From Thermoplasmata archaeon (GTDB lineage Archaea > Thermoplasmatota > Thermoplasmata > Lutacidiplasmatales > UBA184): a DNA stretch of 38,468 bases. The stretch's first letter is position 1, and the number at the start of each line of letters is the position of its first letter. Shown piece after piece: positions 24,595 through 35,725 of this stretch. Where the stretch lies: assembly GCA_022750155.1 (NCBI GenBank), contig JAKIWG010000021.1, positions 1 through 38,468 on the forward strand, given 5' to 3'. Position numbers and translations under genes: made by a program. Under the pieces are notes generated by a model. That model was not told the origin of the DNA, made no database searches, and saw only the letters and a list, made by a program, of their open reading frames with translations.

Positions 24595-27174
24595 CTAGCT
24601 CGCCCCGACGGCCGGGGGAGCCGGCAGAAGGGCCGCTCGGACCGCGGCATCGACCGCGGCCCGCAGCGGGGCCCCCGGTTCCCCGATGGCACTGGCCGCG
24701 CTCGGGTTCCCGCCTCCCTTCCCCTCGAAGGCGCTCCTTCCCGCCTCCACGCAGGCGAGCGCGGAGACCCCCGGCGCCGACGAGCCGACGAACAGCAGTC
24801 CCCGACCCTCGGACTCGCCGGCCAGCACCGCGACACGACCGGGGAGCCTCGTCAACCGTCGGGAGAGCTCCATGAGCGACTTCCGGTCGAGGGCCGATAC
24901 GTGGTGGACCACGCTCACCGAACCGCCGGTACGGATCGCGGCGGGGTCGGTGAGAAGGCGCTCGGCGAGACGCGAGAGGTCCTCCTTTGTTCCGGCGCGC
25001 GCCTTCTGGCGGGACTCCTCCACCTCGCCCAGGAGCCGGTCGATCCCCTCCCCGACCTTCTCGGGGGGGACCCCCAGCTTGCGCGCGGCGTCCCTCAGAG
25101 CGTGCTCGTGGACCTCGCGGACATCGAGCGCGCGCTCGCCCGCCGCGTAGGTGAGCCGGACGATCCCGTCCTGGATGCGCTCGGTCCCGAGGATCTGCAC
25201 GGAACCGACCTCGCTCGTGTGCGTGCAGTGCGTCCCGCCGCACGCCTCGACATCGAAATTCTCGACCTCGACGATGCGCAGCTCCCGTCCGGGCACCGCA
25301 CCGCCCTGGTACAGCGTGAACCCAAAACGACGCTCGGCCTCCGAACGCGACTCGAAGTAGCTCTTCACGGCGCGGTCCTCACGGATCACCTCGTGGACCC
25401 GCCGCTCCACGCGGCGGACCTCCTCGGCGGTGAGCGGACGGAAATGGGTGATGTCGATGCGGGCCGATTCGAGCCCCTTGTACGCCCCGGCCTGCCAGAC
25501 GTGGGGCCCGAGGACCTCCCGAAGCGCGCCGTTCAGCAGGTGGGTGGCGGTGTGGTGCTGCATCAACTGCACCCGCCGGGCCGCGTCGATGTGACCGTGC
25601 ACCCGCTCCCCGACGTGGAGCGCGGTCGGCCGCTCCAGCCGGTGGAACACCCAGCGGCCCTTCCGGGCCACCTCCACGACCGCGACCTCTCCGATCCGAC
25701 CGGTGTCCGTGATCTGGCCCCCGCCGGTCGGGTAGAAAAAGGTCCGGTCGAGGACGACGAGCGGGCCCTCCGACCAGACGACGTGCGCCTCGAACGACAG
25801 CGTGTAGGGGTCGAGATAGTACTCGACCTTCGTCTCGGCCACGGCCGCGGGCAGCTCCGGCAACTCCGCGCCCTTCTCCGCATAGTCGGTCTCGCGGGCC
25901 TCCTGCTCGTGGCGGGCCGCGAGCCGCGCGTAGAAGTCCTCAGGGATCGCCGGCGGATGCCGGAGCTCCTCGACGGCGACCTCCGGAGGGACCCCGAGCG
26001 AATCGTACCATGCGACCAGGTCGTCCGAAGTCAGCGGCTTCCCCTCCCGCTCGGCGCGCTCCTCGTGGCGGTGGATCGCGGCGCGGGCGCGGACGAGCGC
26101 CTCGGCGTACCGTTCCACCTCCGCCTCCACCACCCGTCGCAGGTCGTCCCGGTGCGCCCCGACCTCGGGGAAGATTCGCGCGACCTCTCGTCCCACGCGG
26201 TCGAGCACGGCGGTGATCTCCGGCGCCTCCGGGACGCGCTGGAGGAGCCTGAGCATCCGGCGCAGGAGGAGCCGTGCGAAGTACCCGTCCTTGCTGTTGG
26301 ACGGCACGACCCCGTCGGTCAGCAGGAAGTTGAGCGCGCGCGAGTGGTCGATGAGCAGGGTGGCCTCGCGAGGAGGGAAGGTCACGCGGAGCTCGTCGTA
26401 CATCGACCCGAAGACCGCCTCGTAGGCGGTCTTGGTCCCCTGGGAGACCCACGTGAGCCGCTCGAGCCCATAGCCGGTGTCGACGACCGTGAGCGGCATC
26501 GGCTTCAGCGCCGCCCCGTCGCGGACGTACTCCATGAACACGAGCGTCGCGACCTCCGACCCCTTCAGGCCAACGCTGAGAGAGGGCCCGAGGTTGCCTC
26601 CCCCCTCCCACTCCTCCTCCTTGTACGTGATCGCCGCGGGGTCCGCGCCGAGCGTCGAGGTCAGGAGCTCGTGACACAGTTCGACGGTCCGCTCCTTGAA
26701 GTAGACCTCGTGGTCCGGCCGGTTGAACGCGTGGTGCGCGAGCATCTCGAACAAGGTCAGATGCCGACCGCTCCGTCCGACCTCCTCGAGGTCGATGAAC
26801 CTCAGGCACGGCTGGCTGATCGTGAGCGGGTTGGCCGGCGGAGGGATCGCACCGCTGGTCACCCAGGGCTGGAAGTCGTAGATGCTGGCCTGCGTGAAGA
26901 ACACGTCATTGCGCCATCGCGCGACGACCGGGTACCGACGGACCCTCTGGTGGCCCCGGGCCTCGAAGAAGGAGAGGTACGTCTCCCGCATGTCGTCCGG
27001 TGAGTACGCGCGGGCGAACCCGGGGTGTCCGATGAACGTGTACGGGCTGCAGGGAGCCTCCTGGCAACGGTCGTGTGCCCCTTGGCTCCAGAACGCGGAT
27101 CCGCACACCACGCAGGCCCTGCGGCGCATCCCGACCCGATGGAAGAACTGAAGGTCGTACTCGGCGGGGTCCAT
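24595..27174 (-). CDS. alaS: Alanyl-tRNA synthetase (archaeal type)
   Basis: An 859-residue AlaRS that charges tRNA-Ala. The N terminus has the archaeal zinc-binding opening CVVCGSAFW and a CxxxxC, then the class II catalytic core (FFEARGHQRVRRYPVVARW region, read here as FFEARGHQRV and YPVVARW; FMEYVRDG; TGYGLERL). The editing domain has the HxxxH site in HHTATHLLNG and CGGTHCTHTSEVG. The C-terminal DHH-like domain is shorter than usual, giving a length slightly below the roughly 890-915 of many archaea. It sits between the KaiC-like gene and nth. A weak TATA-like patch (cccttttccc on the minus strand near 27207) lies about 33 nt upstream. Confidence 0.96.
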   Translation of the reverse strand: MDPAEYDLQFFHRVGMRRRACVVCGSAFWSQGAHDRCQEAPCSPYTFIGHPGFARAYSPDDMRETYLSFFEARGHQRVRRYPVVARWRNDVFFTQASIYDFQPWVTSGAIPPPANPLTISQPCLRFIDLEEVGRSGRHLTLFEMLAHHAFNRPDHEVYFKERTVELCHELLTSTLGADPAAITYKEEEWEGGGNLGPSLSVGLKGSEVATLVFMEYVRDGAALKPMPLTVVDTGYGLERLTWVSQGTKTAYEAVFGSMYDELRVTFPPREATLLIDHSRALNFLLTDGVVPSNSKDGYFARLLLRRMLRLLQRVPEAPEITAVLDRVGREVARIFPEVGAHRDDLRRVVEAEVERYAEALVRARAAIHRHEERAEREGKPLTSDDLVAWYDSLGVPPEVAVEELRHPPAIPEDFYARLAARHEQEARETDYAEKGAELPELPAAVAETKVEYYLDPYTLSFEAHVVWSEGPLVVLDRTFFYPTGGGQITDTGRIGEVAVVEVARKGRWVFHRLERPTALHVGERVHGHIDAARRVQLMQHHTATHLLNGALREVLGPHVWQAGAYKGLESARIDITHFRPLTAEEVRRVERRVHEVIREDRAVKSYFESRSEAERRFGFTLYQGGAVPGRELRIVEVENFDVEACGGTHCTHTSEVGSVQILGTERIQDGIVRLTYAAGERALDVREVHEHALRDAARKLGVPPEKVGEGIDRLLGEVEESRQKARAGTKEDLSRLAERLLTDPAAIRTGGSVSVVHHVSALDRKSLMELSRRLTRLPGRVAVLAGESEGRGLLFVGSSAPGVSALACVEAGRSAFEGKGGGNPSAASAIGEPGAPLRAAVDAAVRAALLPAPPAVGAS

Positions 27175-27222
27175 CGGCGGGCAAGGCCGAGCGCTCTCGG
27201 GGGAAAAGGGCTTCGCCGGAGA

Positions 27223-27981
27223 CTACTTGCGGAGCGTGGAGCGCGTGCGCCGGGGGTGGGCCGGCCCTGCCGTGCCGTCCGCGGTACGCCGAGCCCGGTC
27301 CTCCGGCCTTGGAGTGGCGGTTCCCGCCCGGCGGGCGATGCCGGTCGCGCAGAGATCGAGGATCGGGCACTCGTGACACCGCGGGCCGCGAGGCCGGCAC
27401 AGGTTCTGCCCATGTTGGACGATGATCGGGTTGAGGGGGTTCCAGTAGGGTTGCGGGAGGATCCGCCTCAGCGCCGCCTCCGTATCCTCGGGGGTGCGGG
27501 TTCGGACGGCTCCCAGACGGTTCGCGATCCGGTGGACGTGCGTGTCCACGGGCATCCCGGGGATGCCGTAGCCGAAGACCAGGACGCAGTTGGCCGTCTT
27601 CGGTCCCACGCCCGGAAGCGTCAGCAGCTGCTCCAGGTCGCGCGGGACCTGCCCGTCGAAACGAGTCAGGAGTTCGCGGGCGCATTCGCGGATCTTGCGC
27701 GCTTTGACGTGGTAGAACCCGGTGGCATGGATCAGGCGCTCGACCTCCCGGGTCGGGGCCCGGGCGAGGGAGGCCGCGTCCGGGAACCGGGCGAACAGCT
27801 TGGCCGAGGCGGCGTCGGTGTTCGCGTCCTTGGTCCGCTGGGAGAGGATGGTCCCGATCAGGACCTGGAACGGGTCTTCGGCGTGATCGCGCAGGTACGG
27901 GACGCGCCAATCCCCGCTCCCGTAGAACCGGGACAGGCGGTCGAGGAGCTCCTCCCAATCGATGGGGACGGTGCGGGTCAC
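27223..27981 (-). CDS. nth: Endonuclease III (DNA glycosylase/AP lyase)
   Basis: A 252-residue Nth-family base-excision enzyme removing oxidised pyrimidines. Seen: the helix-hairpin-helix LPGVGPKTAN with catalytic Lys128, the catalytic Asp146 in PVDTHVHRIANRLG, and the four-Cys [4Fe-4S] loop C195-x6-C202-x2-C205-x5-C211. The C-terminal ~40 residues are a basic, Arg-rich extension (RRAGTATPRPEDRARR and on) absent from bacterial Nth. The GTG start at 27981 overlaps the folC stop (GTGA), so the two are translationally coupled. The long open frame upstream of the start is non-coding. Pairing with folC has no evident functional meaning. Confidence 0.94.
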   Translation of the reverse strand: MTRTVPIDWEELLDRLSRFYGSGDWRVPYLRDHAEDPFQVLIGTILSQRTKDANTDAASAKLFARFPDAASLARAPTREVERLIHATGFYHVKARKIRECARELLTRFDGQVPRDLEQLLTLPGVGPKTANCVLVFGYGIPGMPVDTHVHRIANRLGAVRTRTPEDTEAALRRILPQPYWNPLNPIIVQHGQNLCRPRGPRCHECPILDLCATGIARRAGTATPRPEDRARRTADGTAGPAHPRRTRSTLRK

Positions 27982-29405
27982 GCCTTCCTCGGACGACGCG
28001 TCGACCGGATCGATGCGGGCTTCTCGGAGGTCGCCGGGGCCGGCGCGGGAACGTCTGCCGGGTCCGAAAGGTCCGGAGCGGCCTCCCCGCCGCCGTCGAG
28101 CACGTCCAGGATCTCGCCCACGAGGTAGTCGCTCCCGAGCGCGAGCGTGAATCCGTCCGGGCCGGTCGCCACGCGCGCGAGGCGCAGCCCGGTCGGGACG
28201 TCCGGCGCCTGGACGATGCGTGGGAATCGTCCCTGGGCCGCCAGACGGAGCAACTCCAGGGGAGCGGTGCGTTCCGACCGTACCGGGACGAGGACCACGG
28301 TCTGCGCGACGGGGGACAGGCGGTCGAGCATCTGCTCGGCCTTCTTGTCCTTCAGGCATCCGAACATCACGACGTTCTCGGCCGGATCCTCGAACGGTTG
28401 GATCTCGGCGATCGACCGGGCGACGGCCGAAACGCTTTCCGGAGTATGCGCGACGTCGAGGTACAGGTCCGGGCGGCGTCGCACGAGCTCGAGCCGCCCG
28501 CGCCACCTCACGTGGGCGAGTCCGTCCCGGATGGCCCGGTCGCTCAGGGCGAACCCCGCGCTCTCGGCGTAGACTTCCGAGAGGGCGATGGCGACCGCCG
28601 CGTTGCCGGACTGGAAGTGCCCGAGCAGCCGCAGCTCCACCCGCTCGACCGTCCGGTGCGGCAGCGCGATCGACAGCGTTTGGCCCTTGGGGTGGAGGGT
28701 TCGGTCCACGACCTGGACCTCCTCCCCCAGGTGCCAAACGGCCACTCCGAGCTGGTCGGCGATCCGGTCGACGACCGACCTCGCCCCCGGCGGGAGCTCG
28801 CCGACCACGGTACGGGTTCCCGGGTGGAGGATGCCGGCCTTCTCGCGGGCCACGTCGGCGAGAGTCGGACCGAGGATGTCGGTGTGCTCGAGTTCGATGG
28901 TGACGATCCCGGTGGAGGGCGCGTCCAGCACGTTCGTCGAGTCGAGGCGTCCCCCGAGCCCGACCTCGATTACCCCCGTATCGACCCCGGTCCGCCGAAA
29001 GTGGTCGAACGCCAGCGCCGTGGTGACCTCGAAGAACGTCGGTTCCCGGTCGATGGAGCCTCTCGAAAGCAGTGCCTGCCCGGCCCGCGCGACGCGTTCG
29101 ACCCCCTCGACGACCTCCCGCTGGGAGATGGGCCGGTCCCCGACGTGGATCCGCTCCCGGTAGCTCTGCAGGTGGGGGGAGGTGAACCGGCCAACCGTGC
29201 GACCGCTTGCCCCGAGGATCCCGGCCACCATCGCCGCGACGGAGCCCTTTCCCTTGGAACCGGTGATGTGCACCGACGTGAAGCTTGCCTGGGGGTCGCC
29301 GAGGGCTCCGAGCAGGCTCCGCACCACCTCGAGGCCCGGACGCATCCCGAAGCGCCGCAGCGCAAAGAGCCGGTCGAGTGTTCGCCGGTATGCCTCGTCG
29401 GACAC
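27978..29405 (-). CDS. folC: Folylpolyglutamate/dihydrofolate synthase-like Mur ligase
   Basis: A 475-residue Mur-ligase-fold enzyme of the FolC type. Seen: P-loop HITGSKGKGSVAAM (residues 46-59), TSPHLQSYRERI, the EVGLGGRLDSTN motif, ELEHTDILG with REKAGI, GHFQSGNAAVAIAL and DVAHTPES with the C-terminal domain. It adds glutamate to folate-like cofactors; in archaea the acceptor may be a folate or a methanopterin-type pterin, which the sequence does not tell. The C-terminal ~45 residues (rich in Ala, Pro and Asp) look disordered. The GTG start at 29405 is chosen since VSDEAYRRTLDRLFALRRFG, trimmed here to SDEAYRRTLDRLFALRR, matches the family N terminus; an A/T patch (gttatctg, 29436-29443) lies 34 nt upstream. 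Confidence 0.92.
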   Translation of the reverse strand: MSDEAYRRTLDRLFALRRFGMRPGLEVVRSLLGALGDPQASFTSVHITGSKGKGSVAAMVAGILGASGRTVGRFTSPHLQSYRERIHVGDRPISQREVVEGVERVARAGQALLSRGSIDREPTFFEVTTALAFDHFRRTGVDTGVIEVGLGGRLDSTNVLDAPSTGIVTIELEHTDILGPTLADVAREKAGILHPGTRTVVGELPPGARSVVDRIADQLGVAVWHLGEEVQVVDRTLHPKGQTLSIALPHRTVERVELRLLGHFQSGNAAVAIALSEVYAESAGFALSDRAIRDGLAHVRWRGRLELVRRRPDLYLDVAHTPESVSAVARSIAEIQPFEDPAENVVMFGCLKDKKAEQMLDRLSPVAQTVVLVPVRSERTAPLELLRLAAQGRFPRIVQAPDVPTGLRLARVATGPDGFTLALGSDYLVGEILDVLDGGGEAAPDLSDPADVPAPAPATSEKPASIRSTRRPRKA

Positions 29406-29476
29406 GGACCGAATCCGCCCATCGACCCGGCCCGACAGATAACGAATGCTCCCGGCGCCCGGCCGGGGGCGGTCGC

Positions 29477-31204
<1,728 letters not shown>

Positions 31205-31228
31205 CTCCGACCTCGACGGCGCCGTGGG

Positions 31229-31235
31229 GTAAAGA
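31229..31235 (-). promoter_or_regulatory. TATA-like box for methylmalonyl-CoA mutase
   Basis: The minus-strand sequence tctttac is centred about 28 nt before the ATG at 31204. Confidence 0.45.
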
Positions 31236-31286
31236 CCCTTGCCGGGGTCGCCACGCGATACCGGGGAGCCGGCCGGGCGGGGTGCG

Positions 31287-32147
31287 CTACGCCGGGGAGC
31301 CACGACGGCGGGAGGCCGAGGGGCTCGCCGGCCGTTTCGCCCGCGCGATCTTCACGACCCTCTTCGCGGGGGCCGGCGACGTCGGGGGGCTCTGCGCGGC
31401 GGAAGAGCCGACCCTCAGCCCGACGAGGCCCGTGTCCCCGCGTCGAAGGACCGGCCGTCCAAGGCGGGCCGCGAACCGGTCGAACGACAATCCGGTCCAG
31501 TTCGTGTTGTCCGCCAGCACGATCGACCCGGCGGCGAGCTTCCCGGCGACGGTGTCGAGCTCGAAGGCGAGATGAGCCGGGGTGTGGAGGCTGTCGTGGA
31601 GGAACAGCTCGACGGAAGGCAGCTCGCCGACCAGCTTCGGGAGGAGCTCTTGACTCGGCCCGATGCGGAGGTCCCAGCGCCCCCGCAGGTACTCCGGGAC
31701 CGCCCACCCGGTCTCGCACCCGGGCGGGAGGCACACCGGGGACTCCTTTTCGGCGAGGAGCTCCGCCTTCTGGCGGGTGGGGAGGTCGATCGAGTGGAGC
31801 GTCCCGGTCCGGTTCTTCGCGAGCGCGAGCAGGATGTGCGCGGAGGAGACGCCCGAGGAGACCCCCGTCTCGATCACGTGGGCGGGTCGCAGCATCCGAA
31901 CGAGGGTGTACAGCTCGAACGGGGCCGCGAGCTGCGCGTAGAACTCCCGCCCCTTGGAGAGGTGACGACGCCGGATCTCGCTCTCGAACCCCCCATAATC
32001 GCCGACCTCGCGCAGGGTGCGCTCGATGTCCGATGCGGGCAGGTCGAGCAGACCCGCCAGCCACTCGAGGTCCGGCATCGAGCGGGTGTCGCCGAGGGCC
32101 TCGACGGCCAGGGCCACACTCGGGGGCGCCTTCGCTCGGGCCGGCAT
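31287..32147 (-). CDS. Class I SAM-dependent methyltransferase-like protein
   Basis: A 286-residue protein with a Rossmann methyltransferase core. Motif I is VIETGVSSGVSSAHIL (E-x-G-x-x-G), then LHSIDL after the next strand, LRIGPSQELLPKL, FLHDSLHTPAHLAFEL (acidic residue after strand 4) and GSIVLADNTNW. It resembles cephalosporin-hydroxylase or methyltransferase-24 type proteins, common in envelope and sugar gene groups; the substrate is unknown. The N-terminal 80 residues are helical. The C-terminal 40 are basic and rich in Ala, Ser and Pro, probably disordered. The ATG at 32147 lies 26 nt from a TATA-like box; the ATG at 32166 is too close to it. Confidence 0.8.
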   Translation of the reverse strand: MPARAKAPPSVALAVEALGDTRSMPDLEWLAGLLDLPASDIERTLREVGDYGGFESEIRRRHLSKGREFYAQLAAPFELYTLVRMLRPAHVIETGVSSGVSSAHILLALAKNRTGTLHSIDLPTRQKAELLAEKESPVCLPPGCETGWAVPEYLRGRWDLRIGPSQELLPKLVGELPSVELFLHDSLHTPAHLAFELDTVAGKLAAGSIVLADNTNWTGLSFDRFAARLGRPVLRRGDTGLVGLRVGSSAAQSPPTSPAPAKRVVKIARAKRPASPSASRRRGSPA

Positions 32148-32169
32148 CGCACCGAAACCCGGCATCGGG

Positions 32170-32177
32170 TGTATAGA
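32170..32177 (-). promoter_or_regulatory. TATA-like box for the methyltransferase gene
   Basis: The minus-strand element tctataca is centred about 26 nt before the ATG at 32147. Confidence 0.5.
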
Positions 32178-32281
32178 CTTTGGGGGAGCGGGTCGTGGGG
32201 GGAACCGGGTCCCCGCCGCCACCACCTCCCGCTGCGACGGGACGCGCCTGTGACGCCCCGCCCCTTCCCCGCGGGTTCCCG

Positions 32282-32986
32282 CTACGGTTGACGAGCGTCG
32301 TGGGGTACGAGCGTCGCCCGACGGACCGTGAGCGACGTCACGCTCGCCTCCCGGGTGATCTGCGTCTCGTCCAGTCCGATGCGGGACGACCAGAACGGTG
32401 CATCCACCACCAGGGTCTCGTACTCCCCTCCCTCGCCGGCGACGTGCAATCCACGGCCGTCGGTCGAACGGCGCTCCAGACGAGAGAGCATCGCCAGGTC
32501 CAGGCGCCGTCCGATGAGATCCGGGCCGAGGCCCTCGGCGGCGAGGTGCACGAGCCGGATGTCGAGGCCCGCTCCGACCTCCTCCCGCACCACCCGACCC
32601 GCCTCCTTCCCCCAAAGCGGGGCGAACAGCGGGCGCGACAGCTCGAAGCAGATCCGGCTGAGCCTCGCCCACTGGTAGGAGGAGGCAATGGCCCCCGCCG
32701 TGACCCACCCGCGGGAGCCGGCGAGCGCGGTCCTCAGGGCCGCCAGCTCTGCATCCTCGCCCGTGCCCTCCACGGAGACCTCCCGGTACCGCTTCCCCCA
32801 TGCTCTCGCCTGCAGCTCCACCATCGCGAGGTTCGGAGTGTGGAACATCCACGAGCTCGGGTCGGAGGGCTTGAGGGTGAGCAGCTCGTCGACCGACCCG
32901 CCCTGGGCGTCGAACAGGTACGCCGAGTAGAGCGAGTCCTTCCCGCCGGAGACCAGGGCCGTGACCCCAGTGTCCGGTTCGCTCAC
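32282..32986 (-). CDS. dph6: Diphthine-ammonia ligase (Dph6-like ATP-pyrophosphatase)
   Basis: A 234-residue ATP-PPase of the diphthamide synthetase type. Seen: PP-loop SGGKDS (residues 13-18), the segment SSWMFHTPN, LAALRTALAG and the family hallmark GEGGEYETLVVDAP (about 183-196). It amidates diphthine on elongation factor 2, the last step of diphthamide formation. It starts with GTG overlapping the purL stop (GTGA), so it belongs to the purS-purL transcript. Length is typical for the archaeal single-domain protein. The functional link with purine synthesis is not obvious. Confidence 0.9.
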   Translation of the reverse strand: MSEPDTGVTALVSGGKDSLYSAYLFDAQGGSVDELLTLKPSDPSSWMFHTPNLAMVELQARAWGKRYREVSVEGTGEDAELAALRTALAGSRGWVTAGAIASSYQWARLSRICFELSRPLFAPLWGKEAGRVVREEVGAGLDIRLVHLAAEGLGPDLIGRRLDLAMLSRLERRSTDGRGLHVAGEGGEYETLVVDAPFWSSRIGLDETQITREASVTSLTVRRATLVPHDARQP

Positions 32987-35316
32987 GGGATTCCGATGCC
33001 CGGCCGCCACCGCCCGTACAGCGGATCGAGGGGGACGCGCCCCACCTCGCCCCCCTTCCACAGGAGGACCCCCTCCGCGTCGGTCACGCGTCCCAGTCGG
33101 GCGATCGGGATTCCCCGCATCCCTCGCTCGAAGGCGGCGGATTCCTCCGCCGGGACCTCGGCGACCCATCTCGATCCTCCTTCGGCGACGAGTCCGATCC
33201 CGGCGTCGGGGAGCCCGGTCGCTGCGAGGTCGACCGAGAATCCGAGATGGCCCCCGAACGCCATCTCTGCGAGCGTCACGGCGAGGCCGCCGTCGGAGAG
33301 GTCGTGGACGGACCGGAGGAGCCCGCGCGTCCCCGCGCGAACGAGCGCCCCCCCGGCTCTCCGAAGGCGCTCCGGGGCCGGTGGGGGGACGGGGAGGCCC
33401 CGGATGCCTCGACGGCGCGCGTAGAGCGAGCCGCCGAGTTCTTGGCGGCTGGTGCCGACGAGGTACAGGGGGTTACCGGGATCCTTTAGGTCCGAAGTGA
33501 CCGCGGTCCGCAGGTCCGGCAGGAGCCCCGTCGCCATCAGCACCGGCGTGGGCGGGATCTCCGCGCCGAGCCCGCCGTTGTAGAAGCTCACGTTCCCGCC
33601 CGGTACGGCCATCCGCAGGGCGCGCGCGGCGCTGGCCAGCCCCCGGACCACGTCGGCGAAATCACCGAGCACCCGGGGGTCCTCCGGATTCCCGAAATTT
33701 AGGCAGTTGGTGAACGCGTCCGGGGTCGCCCCCACCGCGTAGAGGTTGCGCGCGGCTTCCTCCACGACGAGCGCGGCGCCGCGGCCCGGATCTTCCCGGC
33801 ACGCCCAGGGCTGAGCGGCGACGGTCACCGCGAGGGCGGCCCAGCTCTCGGTCCGGGGTCGGAGGATCGCCGCGTCGCCGTGGCTGGGGGAGGTCACCTT
33901 CCCATGGAGCGACTTGACGACGGTGCGACCCTGGACCTCGTGGTCGTAGACCCGGATGATCGGTTCGCGGGACAGCGAGTCCGGAGCGAGCACCATCTCC
34001 TCGAACAGCGCGGAGATCGACGGGGCCTGCACGCGGAGAGTGGGGGAGCGCTCCGGTCGGGTGCGACGCCGCGTCGGCCGCCGGAGGATCGGCGGGTCGA
34101 TCCGGAAGCTCAGCCGCAGGTGGCCGGCGGGGGAACCCCGGTAGAACAGCCGCTCGCGATCCTCCTTGATGACCTCCCCCACGTCGGTCGCCGGGACGTC
34201 GTATCGTCGGAAGATCGCGAGCAACGGGGCGAGGTCGCGGGGCCGGACGTCGAGGATCATCCGCTCCTGCGACTCGGAGATCCAGATCTCCCACGGCCGC
34301 AGGCCCTCCTCCCGTACTGGGACCCGGTCGAGGTCGATCCTGAGCCCGAACCCGCCGGAGTGGACCAATTCCCCGGAGGCGCTCGCGAGGCCTCCCCCCC
34401 CGAGGTCCTTCACCCCACGGACCAGGCGGCGGTCGAACGCCTCGAGGCACGCCCGGATCAACGGCTCCTTCATGATCGGATTGCCCAATTGGACCGCACC
34501 GCGCGACTCCTCCTCGCTCCGCTCGGTCAGTTCCTGCGAGGCGAACGCCACGCCCCCGATCCCGTCGCGGCCGGTGAGTCCGCCGACGAGCACCAACCGG
34601 TCGCCGGCCCGGTCGGCGCGGTTCGGCTGCAATCGGGAGGTCGGGAGGAATCCGACACAGCCCACGTTGACGAGCGGGTTCACCGTGTACGCTGGGTCGA
34701 AGTAGACCCCACCGGAGACCGTGGGCACCCCGACCCGGTTCCCGTAGTCGCGGATCCCCGCGACGACGCCGGACATCAGATATCGGGGGCTCTTCACGCC
34801 CGGAGGGATCGCCTCCGGTGCGGCATCCAACGGGCCGAAGAACAGCGGGTCCGCGAGGGCGATGGGCTTGCCCCCGACGGCCAGGACATCCCGGAGGATC
34901 CCGCCGATCCCGGTGGCCGCCCCGCCATACGGTTCCACCGCAGAGGGGTGGTTGTGGGACTCGATCCGGATCGCGTAGGCGTATCCGTCCTCGAACCGCA
35001 GGACTCCGGCGTCCCCCGTGCCCAGGACCTTCGGCCGGGCGTGAAGCCGGGCGAACCCCGATCTCAGGAAACGTCGGGAGCTCTTGTAGCTGCAATGCTC
35101 GCTCCAGCTCTGGGCGAGGCCGGCGAGCTCGACGTCCGTCGGCTCCCGATGTTCGGACCGGTAGTACGCTTGGATTCGGGCGAGTTCGGACGACGAGAAT
35201 CCGAGCCCGCGTTCGGCCGAGGTGGCCTCAAGCTGCTTCGCGGTCGAGCTTCGCACCGGGAGCTCGACGACTCCCTCGGCCCACGGCTCGGGGGTCGGCG
35301 TGGCTCGCGTCCCCAT
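32983..35316 (-). CDS. purL: Phosphoribosylformylglycinamidine synthase, PurL subunit
   Basis: A 777-residue small-type PurL that turns FGAR into FGAM with ATP and ammonia from the PurQ glutaminase (not in this window). Seen: the active-site His segment LAQSWSEHCSYKSS (residues 67-80); ESHNHPSAVEPYGGAATGIGG read in parts as SHNHPSAVEPYGGA (120-133); GGVYFD; LGGGGLASASGE; the second ATP-binding half with NCLNFGNPEDP; and SDGGLAVTLAEMAFGG. It is slightly longer than the usual ~720, mainly from an N-terminal extension of about 35 residues. It follows purS by 5 nt and overlaps dph6, forming purS-purL-dph6. Confidence 0.96.
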   Translation of the reverse strand: MGTRATPTPEPWAEGVVELPVRSSTAKQLEATSAERGLGFSSSELARIQAYYRSEHREPTDVELAGLAQSWSEHCSYKSSRRFLRSGFARLHARPKVLGTGDAGVLRFEDGYAYAIRIESHNHPSAVEPYGGAATGIGGILRDVLAVGGKPIALADPLFFGPLDAAPEAIPPGVKSPRYLMSGVVAGIRDYGNRVGVPTVSGGVYFDPAYTVNPLVNVGCVGFLPTSRLQPNRADRAGDRLVLVGGLTGRDGIGGVAFASQELTERSEEESRGAVQLGNPIMKEPLIRACLEAFDRRLVRGVKDLGGGGLASASGELVHSGGFGLRIDLDRVPVREEGLRPWEIWISESQERMILDVRPRDLAPLLAIFRRYDVPATDVGEVIKEDRERLFYRGSPAGHLRLSFRIDPPILRRPTRRRTRPERSPTLRVQAPSISALFEEMVLAPDSLSREPIIRVYDHEVQGRTVVKSLHGKVTSPSHGDAAILRPRTESWAALAVTVAAQPWACREDPGRGAALVVEEAARNLYAVGATPDAFTNCLNFGNPEDPRVLGDFADVVRGLASAARALRMAVPGGNVSFYNGGLGAEIPPTPVLMATGLLPDLRTAVTSDLKDPGNPLYLVGTSRQELGGSLYARRRGIRGLPVPPPAPERLRRAGGALVRAGTRGLLRSVHDLSDGGLAVTLAEMAFGGHLGFSVDLAATGLPDAGIGLVAEGGSRWVAEVPAEESAAFERGMRGIPIARLGRVTDAEGVLLWKGGEVGRVPLDPLYGRWRPGIGIP

Positions 35317-35321
35317 CGACC

Positions 35322-35567
35322 CTACCCGCTCACGGGTCCGACGGTCACCCGGTGGATCACGGGGTTCGCGAGCAACCGGTCGACGGCCGTGGCGGCGAGG
35401 CCCTCGGCAGTGGGAGCGTCCACCCCCTCGAAATCCAGCGTGAAGATGCGCGCGGTGTGGACCGCCGAGATCCCGTGCAGTCCGAGGAGCACCAACGATT
35501 TCTGGACGCTTTCGGCCTCGGCGTCCATGACCCCGGGCTTGAGCTCGACCCGGACCGCCACCGACAC
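35322..35567 (-). CDS. purS: Phosphoribosylformylglycinamidine synthase, PurS subunit
   Basis: An 81-residue PurS, the small scaffold that holds PurL and PurQ together. It begins SVAVRVELKPGVMDAEAESV, matching the family's first strand and helix, with FEGVD and PVIHRVTV later; length is normal. The start is a GTG at 35567, chosen by homology; other GTGs lie at 35561 and 35588. A weak A/T patch (gttaagaa on the minus strand near 35622) lies farther upstream. The divergent gap 35568-35776 (209 nt) contains no gene, only the TATA-like box listed for the 57-aa gene. Confidence 0.88.
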   Translation of the reverse strand: MSVAVRVELKPGVMDAEAESVQKSLVLLGLHGISAVHTARIFTLDFEGVDAPTAEGLAATAVDRLLANPVIHRVTVGPVSG

Positions 35568-35725
35568 CTTCCGGCCCGGCTCGCCCACGAAGATCCCCGC
35601 GGCCGCATCGAGCCGAGCGGCGTTCTTAACCCTGCGCCCGAGCCGGGGAGGCGCCTCGTCGGACGGGGGCTGGGAACGCCCTCCGCCCCGCCGTGGGGAG
35701 CGCGCGAATCCAGGCCACCTCAAAA

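Noticed and set aside
22704-27003. Long open frames opposite or out of frame with the KaiC-like and alaS genes
   Set aside because: They overlap well-supported genes, have no recognisable domain and show the biased composition typical of shadow frames in GC-rich DNA.
31205-31303. Extra N-terminal 33 residues of methylmalonyl-CoA mutase
   Set aside because: A TATA-like box lies inside this stretch and the ATG at 31204 sits at the expected spacing from it.
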